From Paenibacillus tuaregi (lineage in GTDB: Bacteria; Bacillota; Bacilli; Paenibacillales; Paenibacillaceae): DNA of 64,000 nucleotides. The DNA is taken from assembly GCF_900086655.1 (NCBI RefSeq), contig NZ_LT575476.1, positions 3,506,826 through 3,570,825 of the forward strand, written 5' to 3'. Position 1 is the first letter of the stretch; every line of letters starts with the position of its first letter. Positions 47,066 to 55,580 of the stretch are shown here, piece by piece. The notes under the pieces were generated by a model. That model was not told the origin of the DNA. It worked only from the letters and a program-made list of their open reading frames with translations, and made no database searches. The position numbers and the translations under genes were made by a program.

Positions 47066-48846
47066 TACTCACCTGTCTTCCCGGTAATTGGTTCCTCATC
47101 CAGACGGGAGTTCTGGAACTGCTGGGCAGCAAACTCTCTATACTTGCTGTGTGTCTCGAGCAATTCATTGTGCGTGCCTCTCCCTGTCAGCTTGCCCTTA
47201 TCGATGAACAGAATTTGGTCCGCTCTGACCACAGTGGACAAACGATGGGCAATTACTACGGTTGTTCTCCCCTGCATGAGATTTAAGAGAGCTTTCTGAA
47301 CGACAACCTCAGATTGGCTGTCCAAGCTTGAGGTGGCTTCATCCAGCATCAGAAGCTTGGGATCTCTCAGCAAAGCTCTGGCGATAGCCAGGCGCTGCCG
47401 CTGGCCGCCTGACAGCTTAACCCCGCGTTCCCCCACATCGGTATTCAGCTTGTCGGGAAGCTCCCGGATAAACTGATCTGCATAAGCCATCTCAGCGGCA
47501 TGCCATATTTCCTGCTCGCTTACCTCGCGTTCAATGCCGTAACACAGATTTTCCCGAATGGTACCGGCAATCATCGGACTATCTTGTGACACATATCCAA
47601 TTTGTCTGCGCCAAGCGCTTAACGAGAATTCATCAATATTCTGCTCTCCAAGCCGAATTCTTCCCCCACTCGGAATATAGAACCTCTCCAGAAGGGAGAA
47701 CATGGTCGTCTTGCCGCTTCCGCTTGGCCCAACAATGGCCGTCACTTTCCCAGGCTCCATTTCAAAAGAAACATTCGACAGAATGGTCTCTTCGGCATTA
47801 TAGCCAAAAGACACATTCTCCACCCGGATCGGCTGGTTAGCATCGAGAATCTCCTTGCCCTGGGTGTAATCTTCTTCTTCAGCATTTAAAGTCTCAATGA
47901 TCCGTTCTGTTGCCCCTTTGGCTTTCTGAAACTGGGTGAAAAATGTGGTGAGCTGCGTCATCGGCATCACAATCTGAATCAGGTAAAGAATGAAAGCTAC
48001 CAGATCCCCTGCGGTAAATGCGCCGCTGGATACCTGCATGCCCCCATATCCAATAATGACCACAAGCAGCATCATCAGGACAAGGGAAATAACAGGGCCA
48101 ATCCAGGCACTGACCTTGCCTTCACGCACCCCGAACCGGAACAGGTTATTAATGCCTTCCTTCCCGTTGGCATACTCACGCCCTTCGGCGTTGGATGCCT
48201 TTACCAGTCTGACCTCGGACAGCACCTGGTTAATCGTTGATGTAAAATCAGCCGTTTCATCCTGCATCCCCTTGGAGATTTTGTACATTTGTCGTCCCAA
48301 AGGCACCAAAATCAAAGCAGCAATAGGAATCACTGTGAACATAATAAGCGTCATCCGCCAGTTCAGGTATAATAGTACGCCTATCGATCCCACAATCGAA
48401 ATGACTCCGCTAAAAAACGATGTGGCATGCTCGGAAATCAACGTTTTGAGGATCAGGGTGTCATTCGTCATCCGGCTGCTTGTCTCGCCAGTCCGGTTAT
48501 TGTCATAATAAGAAACCGGGAGGACAAGCAGTTTCTTCCACAGCCTGTCCCGAAGTGTGGCAACCACTTTCTGGCCGGCATAATTCAGCAAGAAGATGGA
48601 GACGCCTCCCGCAATCGTCTGGGCGATAAAAGCGGCGGCAATCAGCACAATCTGAACAGGACTGATGGTAGATAGCGAGAAGCCGTCAACCAGATTTTTG
48701 GTGAACATTGGGATAACAAGCCCTACCAAGGTAGAAATAACACTGAGCATAATCGCAAAAGTCAGTGCGGGGATGGAAGGTTTGGTCTCCCGGATTAATC
48801 CCATCAATGAATTTTTTTTCTTAAGAACTGTAGTTGTATCGTTCAT
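47065..48846 (-). CDS. ABC exporter, fused permease and ATPase (multidrug type)
   Basis: The 593-residue half-transporter has six N-terminal membrane segments (residues about 30-320) and a C-terminal ATPase. Walker A is GPSGSGKTT, the signature is [16 protein letters not shown], Walker B is [12 protein letters not shown] and the H-loop is [10 protein letters not shown]. It works as a homodimer exporting lipids or drugs, like BmrA. It leads the operon with a two-component pair, which may sense the same compound. The ATG at 48846 follows GGAAAGGAAGAG-type sequence. Confidence 0.93.
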   Translation of the reverse strand: MNDTTTVLKKKNSLMGLIRETKPSIPALTFAIMLSVISTLVGLVIPMFTKNLVDGFSLSTISPVQIVLIAAAFIAQTIAGGVSIFLLNYAGQKVVATLRDRLWKKLLVLPVSYYDNNRTGETSSRMTNDTLILKTLISEHATSFFSGVISIVGSIGVLLYLNWRMTLIMFTVIPIAALILVPLGRQMYKISKGMQDETADFTSTINQVLSEVRLVKASNAEGREYANGKEGINNLFRFGVREGKVSAWIGPVISLVLMMLLVVIIGYGGMQVSSGAFTAGDLVAFILYLIQIVMPMTQLTTFFTQFQKAKGATERIIETLNAEEEDYTQGKEILDANQPIRVENVSFGYNAEETILSNVSFEMEPGKVTAIVGPSGSGKTTMFSLLERFYIPSGGRIRLGEQNIDEFSLSAWRRQIGYVSQDSPMIAGTIRENLCYGIEREVSEQEIWHAAEMAYADQFIRELPDKLNTDVGERGVKLSGGQRQRLAIARALLRDPKLLMLDEATSSLDSQSEVVVQKALLNLMQGRTTVVIAHRLSTVVRADQILFIDKGKLTGRGTHNELLETHSKYREFAAQQFQNSRLDEEPITGKTGE

Positions 48847-48949
48847 AACTCTCTTCCTTTCCTACACATAACAGGAGGCACCTGGTCCCCCACAGGAAAA
48901 GAATAACCGATCAATATTAACTGAACTTAAACCTTGGCTTTCCCCAAGC

Positions 48950-49660
48950 TTACAACTGCTCAATCTCCACACTAACCACATGATCTATCTTCTTAATAAA
49001 ATAGTAGATCTCCGTTGTGTACTCCTTCTCGGGTGCGGCAATCACCATATCAATCCGCTGTCTGCCGTCCTCAAGGTCCTTAATCCGCAGACGTCTAATC
49101 TTGTGCATGGGGCCTTCGGAGGGCTTGCCCCGTTCCCGCTTGCGCTCAATGCAGCGGATCAGGTCGGTCATATAGTCGTTGGTTTCCATCACAATTTTGA
49201 CAGAGACATCGCGCTTGTTCAGCTTCTCGGGTCCAATTGATTTGATAAGATAGGGCACAAAGTTCACCGCAATGATGAGTAGAATCACGGCAACTATCGC
49301 TTCAACATAGAATCCGGCCCCGACAGAAATTCCAAGCCCTGAGGCGGCCCAGATCATCGCTGCCGAGGTAAGGCCTGAAATCGCATCATTGCTTCTTCTT
49401 AAGATTACACCGGCACCCAGAAAACCGATTCCGCTGACAATCTGCGCGGCCAGCCGCATCGGGTCCATATTCGGATGTTTGGGACCGGCAAAACGTTCAA
49501 AGGACTCTATGGATACAATCGTCACCAGGCAGCTCGCCACGCAGATAACCATACTCGTTTTGATCCCCAGCGGCTTCTGTTTAAGTTGGCGGTCGATCCC
49601 GATAAACAGACCGAACAACAGCGCAAGACACAGTTTAATTATCATTTCACTTTCAGTCAT
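48950..49660 (-). CDS. MgtC/SapB family membrane protein
   Basis: The 236-residue protein has four to five membrane segments in residues 1-125. LLFGLFIGIDRQLKQKPLGIKT, VSGIGFLGAGVIL and GLTSAAMIWAASGLGI are MgtC signatures. The C-terminal 90 residues form a soluble ACT-like domain (RRLRIKDLEDGRQRIDMVIA). MgtC proteins affect magnesium homeostasis and membrane ATP synthase activity. It appears monocistronic. I found no M-box riboswitch in the 140 nt before it. Confidence 0.92.
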   Translation of the reverse strand: MTESEMIIKLCLALLFGLFIGIDRQLKQKPLGIKTSMVICVASCLVTIVSIESFERFAGPKHPNMDPMRLAAQIVSGIGFLGAGVILRRSNDAISGLTSAAMIWAASGLGISVGAGFYVEAIVAVILLIIAVNFVPYLIKSIGPEKLNKRDVSVKIVMETNDYMTDLIRCIERKRERGKPSEGPMHKIRRLRIKDLEDGRQRIDMVIAAPEKEYTTEIYYFIKKIDHVVSVEIEQL

Positions 49661-49803
49661 ATGTGTGCATTCCCTTCGTTGGTATAGTGAGAGTATACGG
49701 TCATTAAGTCACTTTGGCAACTGAAATTAATACGCTTTCACTTCTTGCTCATTAGCATGTTATGCTTCCTTGAATTCAAACCTCCCAACGTCATTTGAAA
49801 CAC

Positions 49804-49829
49804 AAAAAAGAGCCATAGCGGCTCTTTTT
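49804..49829. terminator. terminator after azoreductase
   Basis: GAGCC-ATAGC-GGCTC hairpin flanked by six A and five T, able to work in both directions. Confidence 0.85.
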
Positions 49830-49865
49830 CATGATCAATCTATTCAGCTAGGGATTAGAAAATGA

Positions 49866-50492
49866 TTAGAATTGCGCAGCAAGCTCAGCGGCTCTTTTTA
49901 CCCCATCCTGGATAATGGATTCCGCACGGTCAGGGAATTGGTTATGCCCTTCCACGATAACCGACTCAGGGTTTTTCACTCCCCAGAACGCCAGCGTATT
50001 CTTCACCAGGTTCATAGACATTTCTACAGCGTTCATTGGAGCTTCGGAATACACGCCTCCACGTGCTTGAAGCAGCGCAACCTTCTTCTCGCCAACAAGT
50101 CCGACTGGACCTTCTGCTGTGTATTTAAACGTCTTGCCAGCTTGGTTCAGGTAGAACATGTAAGTAAGCAGCTGGGCTGGGATTGTGAAGTTCCAAAGCG
50201 GGAAGGCGATCATCACCTTGTCGGCACCCAGGAATTGGTCCAGGTAAGTATTTGCCAGATCAGCCAGACGCTGCTCTTCAGCTGTCAGTTCAAAGCCGTT
50301 AGCGAGCTTGTATAGACCTGTCATCATATCGTTGTCGTAGTAAGGAAGATTTGCCTCAAACAGGTTAAGCTCAGTAACCAGATCGTCAGGATGGTTTTCC
50401 TTATAAGATTTCACGAAGCTCTCATAGAGCTTTACAGTTACAGCCTGTTCGGCAGGTCTGTTGTTTGCTTTGATAAATAATACATGTGCCAT
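49866..50492 (-). CDS. azoR: FMN-dependent NADH-azoreductase
   Basis: The 208-residue flavodoxin-like protein matches the AzoR family: VLFIKANNRPAEQAVT at the N-terminus (FMN phosphate loop), DKVMIAFPLWNFTIPAQL and VALLQARGGVYSE, contacting the flavin ring. It reduces azo compounds and quinones with NADH. The ATG at 50492 follows TAGGAGGTT. It is monocistronic with its own terminator. Confidence 0.93.
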   Translation of the reverse strand: MAHVLFIKANNRPAEQAVTVKLYESFVKSYKENHPDDLVTELNLFEANLPYYDNDMMTGLYKLANGFELTAEEQRLADLANTYLDQFLGADKVMIAFPLWNFTIPAQLLTYMFYLNQAGKTFKYTAEGPVGLVGEKKVALLQARGGVYSEAPMNAVEMSMNLVKNTLAFWGVKNPESVIVEGHNQFPDRAESIIQDGVKRAAELAAQF

Positions 50493-50672
50493 TTACGAAT
50501 AACCTCCTAAATGTATGTGTTCAACAACTTGAACTTTATAATGTAACTTTCATAAATAAAGTATCTGTTATTTTTACTATTTTGTCAACAAAAGAATTTG
50601 CCCTCATTAGCATCTTTAGTAATTTGCCCTTAACCTGCCCGGATATTCGGGTGTAGTAGGCTTGGTTAATGT

Positions 50673-50703
50673 AAAAAAGCATGGCTCTTGAGTGAGCCAT
50701 GCT
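50673..50703 (-). terminator. terminator after metE
   Basis: GCATGGCTC and GAGCCATGC form a 9-bp stem, followed by six T on the minus strand. Confidence 0.88.
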
Positions 50704-50740
50704 TCGCTGCCGGTAATACTGGACGATCACATCTGCGGTT

Positions 50741-53032
50741 CTATAATTGAACCTTCGCATAAGATTCGCGGAACTTCTCGGCAGCGGCTACCATATTCCG
50801 CAGGGAGGCGACGGTCTCTTCCGCCCCCCGTGTCTTGAGTCCGCAGTCCGGATTGATCCAGAACAGCATCGGATCAAGCACTTGAAGCGCCCGGTCGATC
50901 ATGGAAACCATCTCATCCACGGAAGGAACACGCGGGCTGTGAATATCGTATACCCCGAGGCCAATTCCCAGTGGGTAGGTGTGTTCCTCGAAGCTATGAA
51001 CCAGCTCCCCGTGACTGCGTGAAGTCTCAATCGAGATAACGTCCGCATCCAGAGCCCGAATGGAATCAATAATATCGTGGAACTCGCAGTAGCACATATG
51101 GGTATGGATTTGAGTTGTATCTTTGACCGTGGATGTGCTTAGACGGAATGCGAGTACTGCCCACTCCAGGTAGCTGTCCCAGTCAGATCTTTTCAGCGGC
51201 AGACCCTCACGAAGAGCCGGCTCGTCCACCTGAATCATCTCAATGCCAGCTTGCTCCAATGCCTCTACTTCCTGACGTAGGGCAAAAGCGATCTGATATG
51301 CGACGTTTTGGCGGCTGATATCACTTCTTACGAAGGACCAGTTCAGGATCGTAATCGGACCGGTGAGCATTCCTTTGACCGGCTTCTTGGTCAAGGATTG
51401 GGCATACACGGTTTCTTCCAGCGTCATCGGCTCCAGGAAGTCGACATCCCCATAAATGATTGGCGGCTTAACACAGCGGGAGCCGTAAGATTGAACCCAT
51501 CCCCCACTTGTAAATGCGAACCCGGCCAGCTTCTCTCCGAAGAATTCAACCATATCCGTCCGCTCAAATTCCCCGTGCACCAATACATCGATTCCGATCT
51601 CTTCCTGTTTCTCTATCCAGTCGCGGATCTGCTCTTTCACGAAATCGCTGTACTTCTCTTGAGACCACTCCCCCTTGCGCCATTTCTGACGGGCAGCGCG
51701 AACCTCCGAGGTCTGTGGGAAGCTTCCGATCGTTGTGGTCGGAAGAAACGGCAGCTGCCATCTTTTCTCCTGAGCCACTCTCCGTACGGAGAACTCATGC
51801 TCTCTCTTCGAAGGCTGTTCAGAGATGTGCTCCAGCAGCTGTCTTACATTTGGCTTATTACGTGCTGGGGAGGATGCCAGGGCGGATAATGCGTTACGGC
51901 TTTCCTGGAACGCTTCCTCAACCTTCTCCCCATTCGCCTCGCGGGTCAGCAGGACAAGCTCGGTTAGCTTCTCTTCAGCAAAGGCCAGTGCCCCCTGCAG
52001 AACTGAATCCAGCTTGTTCTCTGTGCGCAGGGTTACCGGCACATGCAGAAGGCTGCTTGAAGGCTGTACGATAATGTCGGCATCCTTGGCCAAAGTCTTA
52101 ATTTCCGCCAGAAGATCGGCCTGTTGATCCAGGTCCGCACGCCAAATATTCCGTCCATCAATAATCCCGGCACCCAGCGTCTTGTCCTGCGGGAAGCCAA
52201 CCTGACGGAGTGAATCAAGGTTATGGCCGTTATCATGAACGAAATCGAGGCCAATCCCTTGAACGGGGAGTTCCGTAATTTGGGCATAATGTTCGAGGGC
52301 TCCAAAGTAAGTTTGAAGCAGCACGGACAACCCGGTTACCTGCTGATTTATTGCAGTATAAATATATTTTATATAGGCAAGGTCCTGATCATCGACACTG
52401 GTAACCAGAATCGGCTCGTCAATCTGAACCCACTGTACGCCTTCCTGCTTGAGCTCTGTAAGCACCTGAATGTAGAGAGGAAGATATAAATCAATGACTT
52501 CCTGAAGTTTGGACGTATCATAACCCTTGGACAGCTTGAGGAAAGTATACAGACCTACCAGCACCGGACGACCTTCAATCCCCAGCTTCTCCTTGGCTTC
52601 CTTGTACGCTTGAAGAGGACGGTTCACAGTCAGCTCAGGTTTAATGCCTGATAATTCCGGAACGATATAATGATAGTTAGTATTGAACCACTTGGTCATC
52701 TCGCTAGCTGCTGCTTCTTTGTTCCCGCGGGCAACCGCATAATAAGTCGACAATGGAACTTCTCCACCTTGATAACCAAAGCGCTCCGGAATAACCCCAA
52801 ACATCGAAGCGGTGTCCAAGATATGATCGTAATAAGTAAAATCATTCACAGGAATGATGTTCAAGCCCTTGTCCTGCTGAAGCTTTAAATTGCCAAGACG
52901 GATTGCTTCAAGCTGCTGATGAAGTTCCTGTTCATCTGTCTTGCCTGCCCAAAAAGCCTCAATGGCCTTCTTCCATTCCCGGTTCTCTCCGATACGCGGA
53001 AAACCGAGATTACCGCTGCGTAAGTTACCCAT
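50741..53032 (-). CDS. metE: cobalamin-independent methionine synthase
   Basis: The 763-residue protein is full length for MetE. NLGFPRIGENREWKKAIEAFW opens the N-terminal barrel; TTTIGSFPQTSEVRAAR begins the C-terminal barrel. Zinc ligands appear in HTHMCYCEFHDI and NPDCGLKTR, and DEPALREG binds homocysteine. It transfers a methyl group from 5-methyltetrahydropteroyl-triglutamate to homocysteine. A cobalamin riboswitch and terminator precede it, so it should be shut off when B12 is available for MetH. Confidence 0.96.
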   Translation of the reverse strand: MGNLRSGNLGFPRIGENREWKKAIEAFWAGKTDEQELHQQLEAIRLGNLKLQQDKGLNIIPVNDFTYYDHILDTASMFGVIPERFGYQGGEVPLSTYYAVARGNKEAAASEMTKWFNTNYHYIVPELSGIKPELTVNRPLQAYKEAKEKLGIEGRPVLVGLYTFLKLSKGYDTSKLQEVIDLYLPLYIQVLTELKQEGVQWVQIDEPILVTSVDDQDLAYIKYIYTAINQQVTGLSVLLQTYFGALEHYAQITELPVQGIGLDFVHDNGHNLDSLRQVGFPQDKTLGAGIIDGRNIWRADLDQQADLLAEIKTLAKDADIIVQPSSSLLHVPVTLRTENKLDSVLQGALAFAEEKLTELVLLTREANGEKVEEAFQESRNALSALASSPARNKPNVRQLLEHISEQPSKREHEFSVRRVAQEKRWQLPFLPTTTIGSFPQTSEVRAARQKWRKGEWSQEKYSDFVKEQIRDWIEKQEEIGIDVLVHGEFERTDMVEFFGEKLAGFAFTSGGWVQSYGSRCVKPPIIYGDVDFLEPMTLEETVYAQSLTKKPVKGMLTGPITILNWSFVRSDISRQNVAYQIAFALRQEVEALEQAGIEMIQVDEPALREGLPLKRSDWDSYLEWAVLAFRLSTSTVKDTTQIHTHMCYCEFHDIIDSIRALDADVISIETSRSHGELVHSFEEHTYPLGIGLGVYDIHSPRVPSVDEMVSMIDRALQVLDPMLFWINPDCGLKTRGAEETVASLRNMVAAAEKFRESYAKVQL

Positions 53033-53073
53033 GTCCTACCCCCATCATGTAATATTTGTAGTTAAACATAATC

Positions 53074-53117
53074 AAAAAAGGGCTCTCTCTAACCAAGGGT
53101 AGGTTAAAGAAAGCCCC
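53074..53117 (-). terminator. riboswitch-controlled attenuator before metE
   Basis: GGGCTTTCTTTAACC pairs with GGTTAGAGAGAGCCC, followed by six T on the minus strand, 42 nt before the metE start. It stands between aptamer and gene, so it is the expression platform. Confidence 0.87.
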
Positions 53118-53190
53118 ATAAGTGCACGAAAGGGTGGCTGAACTTTAACACCTCCCTATCTCCCGTAGGTACATCAGTGCTGTTAGAATA

Positions 53191-53368
53191 GGCAGGTCTC
53201 CTGGCTCTCAGGATCAGCATCAAATACAAACCTTCCCAGCTTCATGGTATAAGCCAGTGGCAACAATTGTATTTGACTCCCCTGTTACAGTGGCGGGACC
53301 GCGCCGGGTTTACACCGGACTTCCCTATTAAGTCTTAAACCGTCTGGCTTAAGACACCTATTCCCTTT
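53191..53368 (-). ncRNA. cobalamin riboswitch upstream of metE
   Basis: On the minus strand the aptamer begins AAGGGAATAGGTG and ends GCCAGGAGACCTGCC. The core shows GGGAAGTCCGGTGTAAA, CCCGGCGCGGTCCCGCCACTG and AGGGGAGTC, which match the conserved AdoCbl aptamer (B12 box region GCCACTG). Length is about 180 nt, as expected. Binding of B12 should favour the downstream terminator and lower metE expression. Confidence 0.93.
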
Positions 53369-53433
53369 TATCCAATTATGTTTACTTGGATTAACTATAC
53401 ATCAACCTTTTGCACAATACAATTGATTTTTAC

Positions 53434-54747
53434 TCATTCTTTCCTATTTAAATCAGACAGCGTCTCCCCGCCCTTCAAGATGAACAGCTTAGACTTGGAC
53501 GCACCCACCTGCTGGGAGGTATAGATTCCCGTGTGCCCGGAGAACAAGTAAGCGACGATACAGGCAAGCAGCATGTAGACCGAAGCCCCAGAACCAAACA
53601 ATTCGATTCCCATGACAAAACAAGCCAGCGGCGTATTGGCCGCCCCGCTGAATACGGCAATAAACCCGAGTGCGGCAAAGAATCCGAACGGTTCATGAAA
53701 CACTGCGCCTAGTGTACTGCCCAGCGTTGCCCCGATTACGAATAACGGGGTGACCTCCCCGCCGAGAAAGCCGGCCCCGAGCGTTAGAGCGGTGAACAAT
53801 AGCTTGGCCAGAAACGCAAAATCCGGCACTTGTCCACCAAAAGCCTGCTCAATCAAAGGGATGCCGAGCCCCAAATAATCCCGGCTTCCGAAAATAAAGA
53901 CCAGCAGGATGATAACAATCCCCCCTACAAAGCTACGCAGGGCAGGATGTTTAATCCAGTGGGCATAGACTTTTTTGACCCGATGAGTTAGTGTGCTGAA
54001 CAGAAGGGCGGTCAGCCCGAATGCAACCGATGCGATAAGCACCTTAAGCAGTACAAGCCATGACAGCGCCGGTACACTTCCTATGTTGAAATGCACATGG
54101 TGAATCCCCCAGGCATCAGTCACCACGCTGCCAACGAATCCGGCAATAAAACAAGGCAACAGTGCTTCATAGCGCATTATTCCGATAGCGAGCACTTCCA
54201 GGGCAAACACGGTTCCCGCCAGGGGCGTGCCAAAGACGGAGCCGAATCCGCCGCTGATTCCGCACATCAGAATGATGCGGGTATCTACGGCATCCAGACG
54301 AAGAAGGCGTCCAAGCCGGGCTGCCAAGCTGCCGCCCATTTGAATCGCAGTTCCCTCCCTCCCCGCTGAACCGCCGAACAGATGGGTCAGGATCGTTCCG
54401 CCAAGCACCAGAGGCGCCATGCGAAGAGGAATAGTTTCTTTGCCGTGGTGAATGGTCTCCAGAATGAGGTTATTTCCTTTCCCGGCATTTTTTCCATATT
54501 TATAGTACAAATAACTCATGAAGGCTCCTCCGACTGGAAGCAGGTACAGAAGCCATGGATGACTCATCCGGCTGTCCGTAGCCAGCTCCAAGCCTGCCAG
54601 GAATAGGGCTGAGGCGCTTCCTGCTAAAATTCCTACCATGCCCGCAATCAGAATCCATTTCATAAGAAAAACTACCAAGGCAGCTTGGATATAGCGGCTC
54701 GAAAATCCGTGAATCCGGTCACGGAGCAGTATAAATTTGTTGTTCAC
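53434..54747 (-). CDS. CLC family channel/antiporter, fluoride-exporter (CLC-F) type
   Basis: The 437-residue membrane protein starts at GTG 54747 after AAGGAG. It has the CLC fold with about ten or more helices. The first selectivity loop, normally GSGIP, reads GKGNNLI (residues 89-95). The gating-glutamate loop is GREGT (129-133) instead of GREGP. Both substitutions are those I recall for the fluoride/proton antiporter branch. That branch protects cells from fluoride. No fluoride riboswitch is visible upstream, so the call is by motif only. Confidence 0.85.
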   Translation of the reverse strand: MNNKFILLRDRIHGFSSRYIQAALVVFLMKWILIAGMVGILAGSASALFLAGLELATDSRMSHPWLLYLLPVGGAFMSYLYYKYGKNAGKGNNLILETIHHGKETIPLRMAPLVLGGTILTHLFGGSAGREGTAIQMGGSLAARLGRLLRLDAVDTRIILMCGISGGFGSVFGTPLAGTVFALEVLAIGIMRYEALLPCFIAGFVGSVVTDAWGIHHVHFNIGSVPALSWLVLLKVLIASVAFGLTALLFSTLTHRVKKVYAHWIKHPALRSFVGGIVIILLVFIFGSRDYLGLGIPLIEQAFGGQVPDFAFLAKLLFTALTLGAGFLGGEVTPLFVIGATLGSTLGAVFHEPFGFFAALGFIAVFSGAANTPLACFVMGIELFGSGASVYMLLACIVAYLFSGHTGIYTSQQVGASKSKLFILKGGETLSDLNRKE

Positions 54748-54829
54748 GTTTATATCTCCTTAAATGTACCGCTGCGGCAAAATCAAACAAACCAAATAGC
54801 TCAAATCTCTCACTCACCGCTATTGCCCG

Positions 54830-55192
54830 TTAACTGAAATTATCTTGCTCCGCTTTATGGAGTATCCCCAGGCACCGGTCGAGATCCGTCTTGACCTGTT
54901 TGCGGTAGAGATCCGCCTTGTCTTTTCCATCCGTTGTGAAATGATACAGAACGATCTCCTGAAAATCTACACTGGGATCGTTACCTTTAAGCTTCTTGGT
55001 CCGGTACAGCACGCCCTCCTGAACAAGCTCATGAAGCGCCCGGTAAATCTCGCTTTGGGGCGGTACATAACCGTAAGGCTTAAACTCCAGCTTAAGATCC
55101 TCTAACATTTGATATCCATATCCACGGCGCTCTTCCACCATTTTGATTAAGTATAGTTTCAAAAAAGCTCTTTGAGCAATCATAAATGCCAT
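54830..55192 (-). CDS. rtp: replication termination protein (RTP) homologue
   Basis: The 120-residue protein starts at ATG 55192, six nt after AAGGAGGGG; the longer frame to 55264 lacks a ribosome site. It is a winged helix with a long C-terminal dimer helix. QRAFLKLYLIKM, YGYQMLEDLKLEFK, SEIYRALHELVQEGVL, EIVLYHF and DRCLGILHKAEQDNF follow Bacillus subtilis RTP closely as I recall it. RTP dimers on Ter sites stop replication forks in one direction. Two short palindromes upstream may be its own sites. A PadR-like transcription factor is the alternative. Confidence 0.82.
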   Translation of the reverse strand: MAFMIAQRAFLKLYLIKMVEERRGYGYQMLEDLKLEFKPYGYVPPQSEIYRALHELVQEGVLYRTKKLKGNDPSVDFQEIVLYHFTTDGKDKADLYRKQVKTDLDRCLGILHKAEQDNFS

Positions 55193-55221
55193 ATTTGTCC
55201 CCTCCTTATCTAAGTGTTGAG

Positions 55222-55252
55222 ACTCTATAGAGTTATTATATGAAATTTTCAT
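55222..55252. promoter_or_regulatory. two palindromes upstream of rtp
   Basis: ACTCTATAGAGT (55222-55233) is a perfect 12-bp palindrome. ATGAAATTTTCAT (55240-55252) is a 6+1+6 inverted repeat. They lie 30-60 nt before the rtp ATG, where autoregulation would be expected. The second shares AAATTTTCA with known Ter B-sites. Confidence 0.5.
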
Positions 55253-55415
55253 AATAGTGGTCAATTCACTGTTTTTCTTTATTGAAAATGATTGAGGAGG
55301 TGGATTGGTTGGGTTAGGAGTGATAGTAAGTAGGGAGGGAATTAAAATTGTTTTTCCATTGTGAATTTTTCACATGTTGTAATTTTCATTTTGTGGTTAT
55401 TTGTTTGTTTGAGTA

Positions 55416-55455
55416 TTGGTTGGTTGGTTGGTTGGTTGGTTGGTTGGTTGGTTGG
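55416..55455 (+). repeat. (TTGG)10 tetranucleotide microsatellite
   Basis: Ten uninterrupted TTGG units, followed by a partial unit and degenerate GGTTC/TTTGG repeats to about 55494. It is not in a gene. Such tracts are rare in Bacillota and prone to slippage. Confidence 0.95.
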
Positions 55456-55489
55456 TTTTATCGGTTCGTCGTTCGTGGTTCTTTGGTTC

Positions 55490-55499
55490 TTTGGTACAT
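55490..55499 (-). promoter_or_regulatory. Ter-like decamer near rtp
   Basis: On the minus strand ATGTACCAAA equals the central part of the B. subtilis Ter consensus (ATGTACYAAA). Flanks agree poorly, so only a possible half-site is claimed. Confidence 0.25.
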
Positions 55500-55507
55500 C
55501 ACTAAAG

Positions 55508-55536
55508 ACACCCCTCTCCCGTAAGGAAAGGGGTGT
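55508..55536 (-). terminator. terminator-like hairpin after DUF5704-like gene
   Basis: ACACCCCT pairs with AGGGGTGT, with an inner TCC/GGA. The minus-strand tail is TCTTTAG, a weak T-tract. Confidence 0.6.
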
Positions 55537-55580
55537 GTAGTTCAAGCTCTGCAGGCATATTCGCAGCAGGATGACCACAA

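Larger units (their letters stand above)
55265..55580. other. low-complexity region between DUF5704-like and rtp genes
   Basis: This stretch holds no gene. It contains a TTGG microsatellite, a TTGGTTCTTTGG-like extension, a Ter-like decamer and a hairpin, listed separately. The plus-strand composition is very rich in G and T. Confidence 0.6.

Noticed and set aside
49661..49803. Possible M-box riboswitch before the MgtC gene
   Set aside because: None of the conserved M-box segments could be found in the 140 nt available.
50536..50760. Small minus-strand open frame after metE
   Set aside because: It reads through the metE terminator hairpin and overlaps the metE end; no ribosome site.
54748..54829. 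Possible fluoride riboswitch before the CLC gene
   Set aside because: The crcB motif consensus is absent and the space is too short for it with a terminator.
55416..55455. Possible CRISPR array
   Set aside because: The repeat is a 4-bp tandem tract without spacers, and no cas genes are present.
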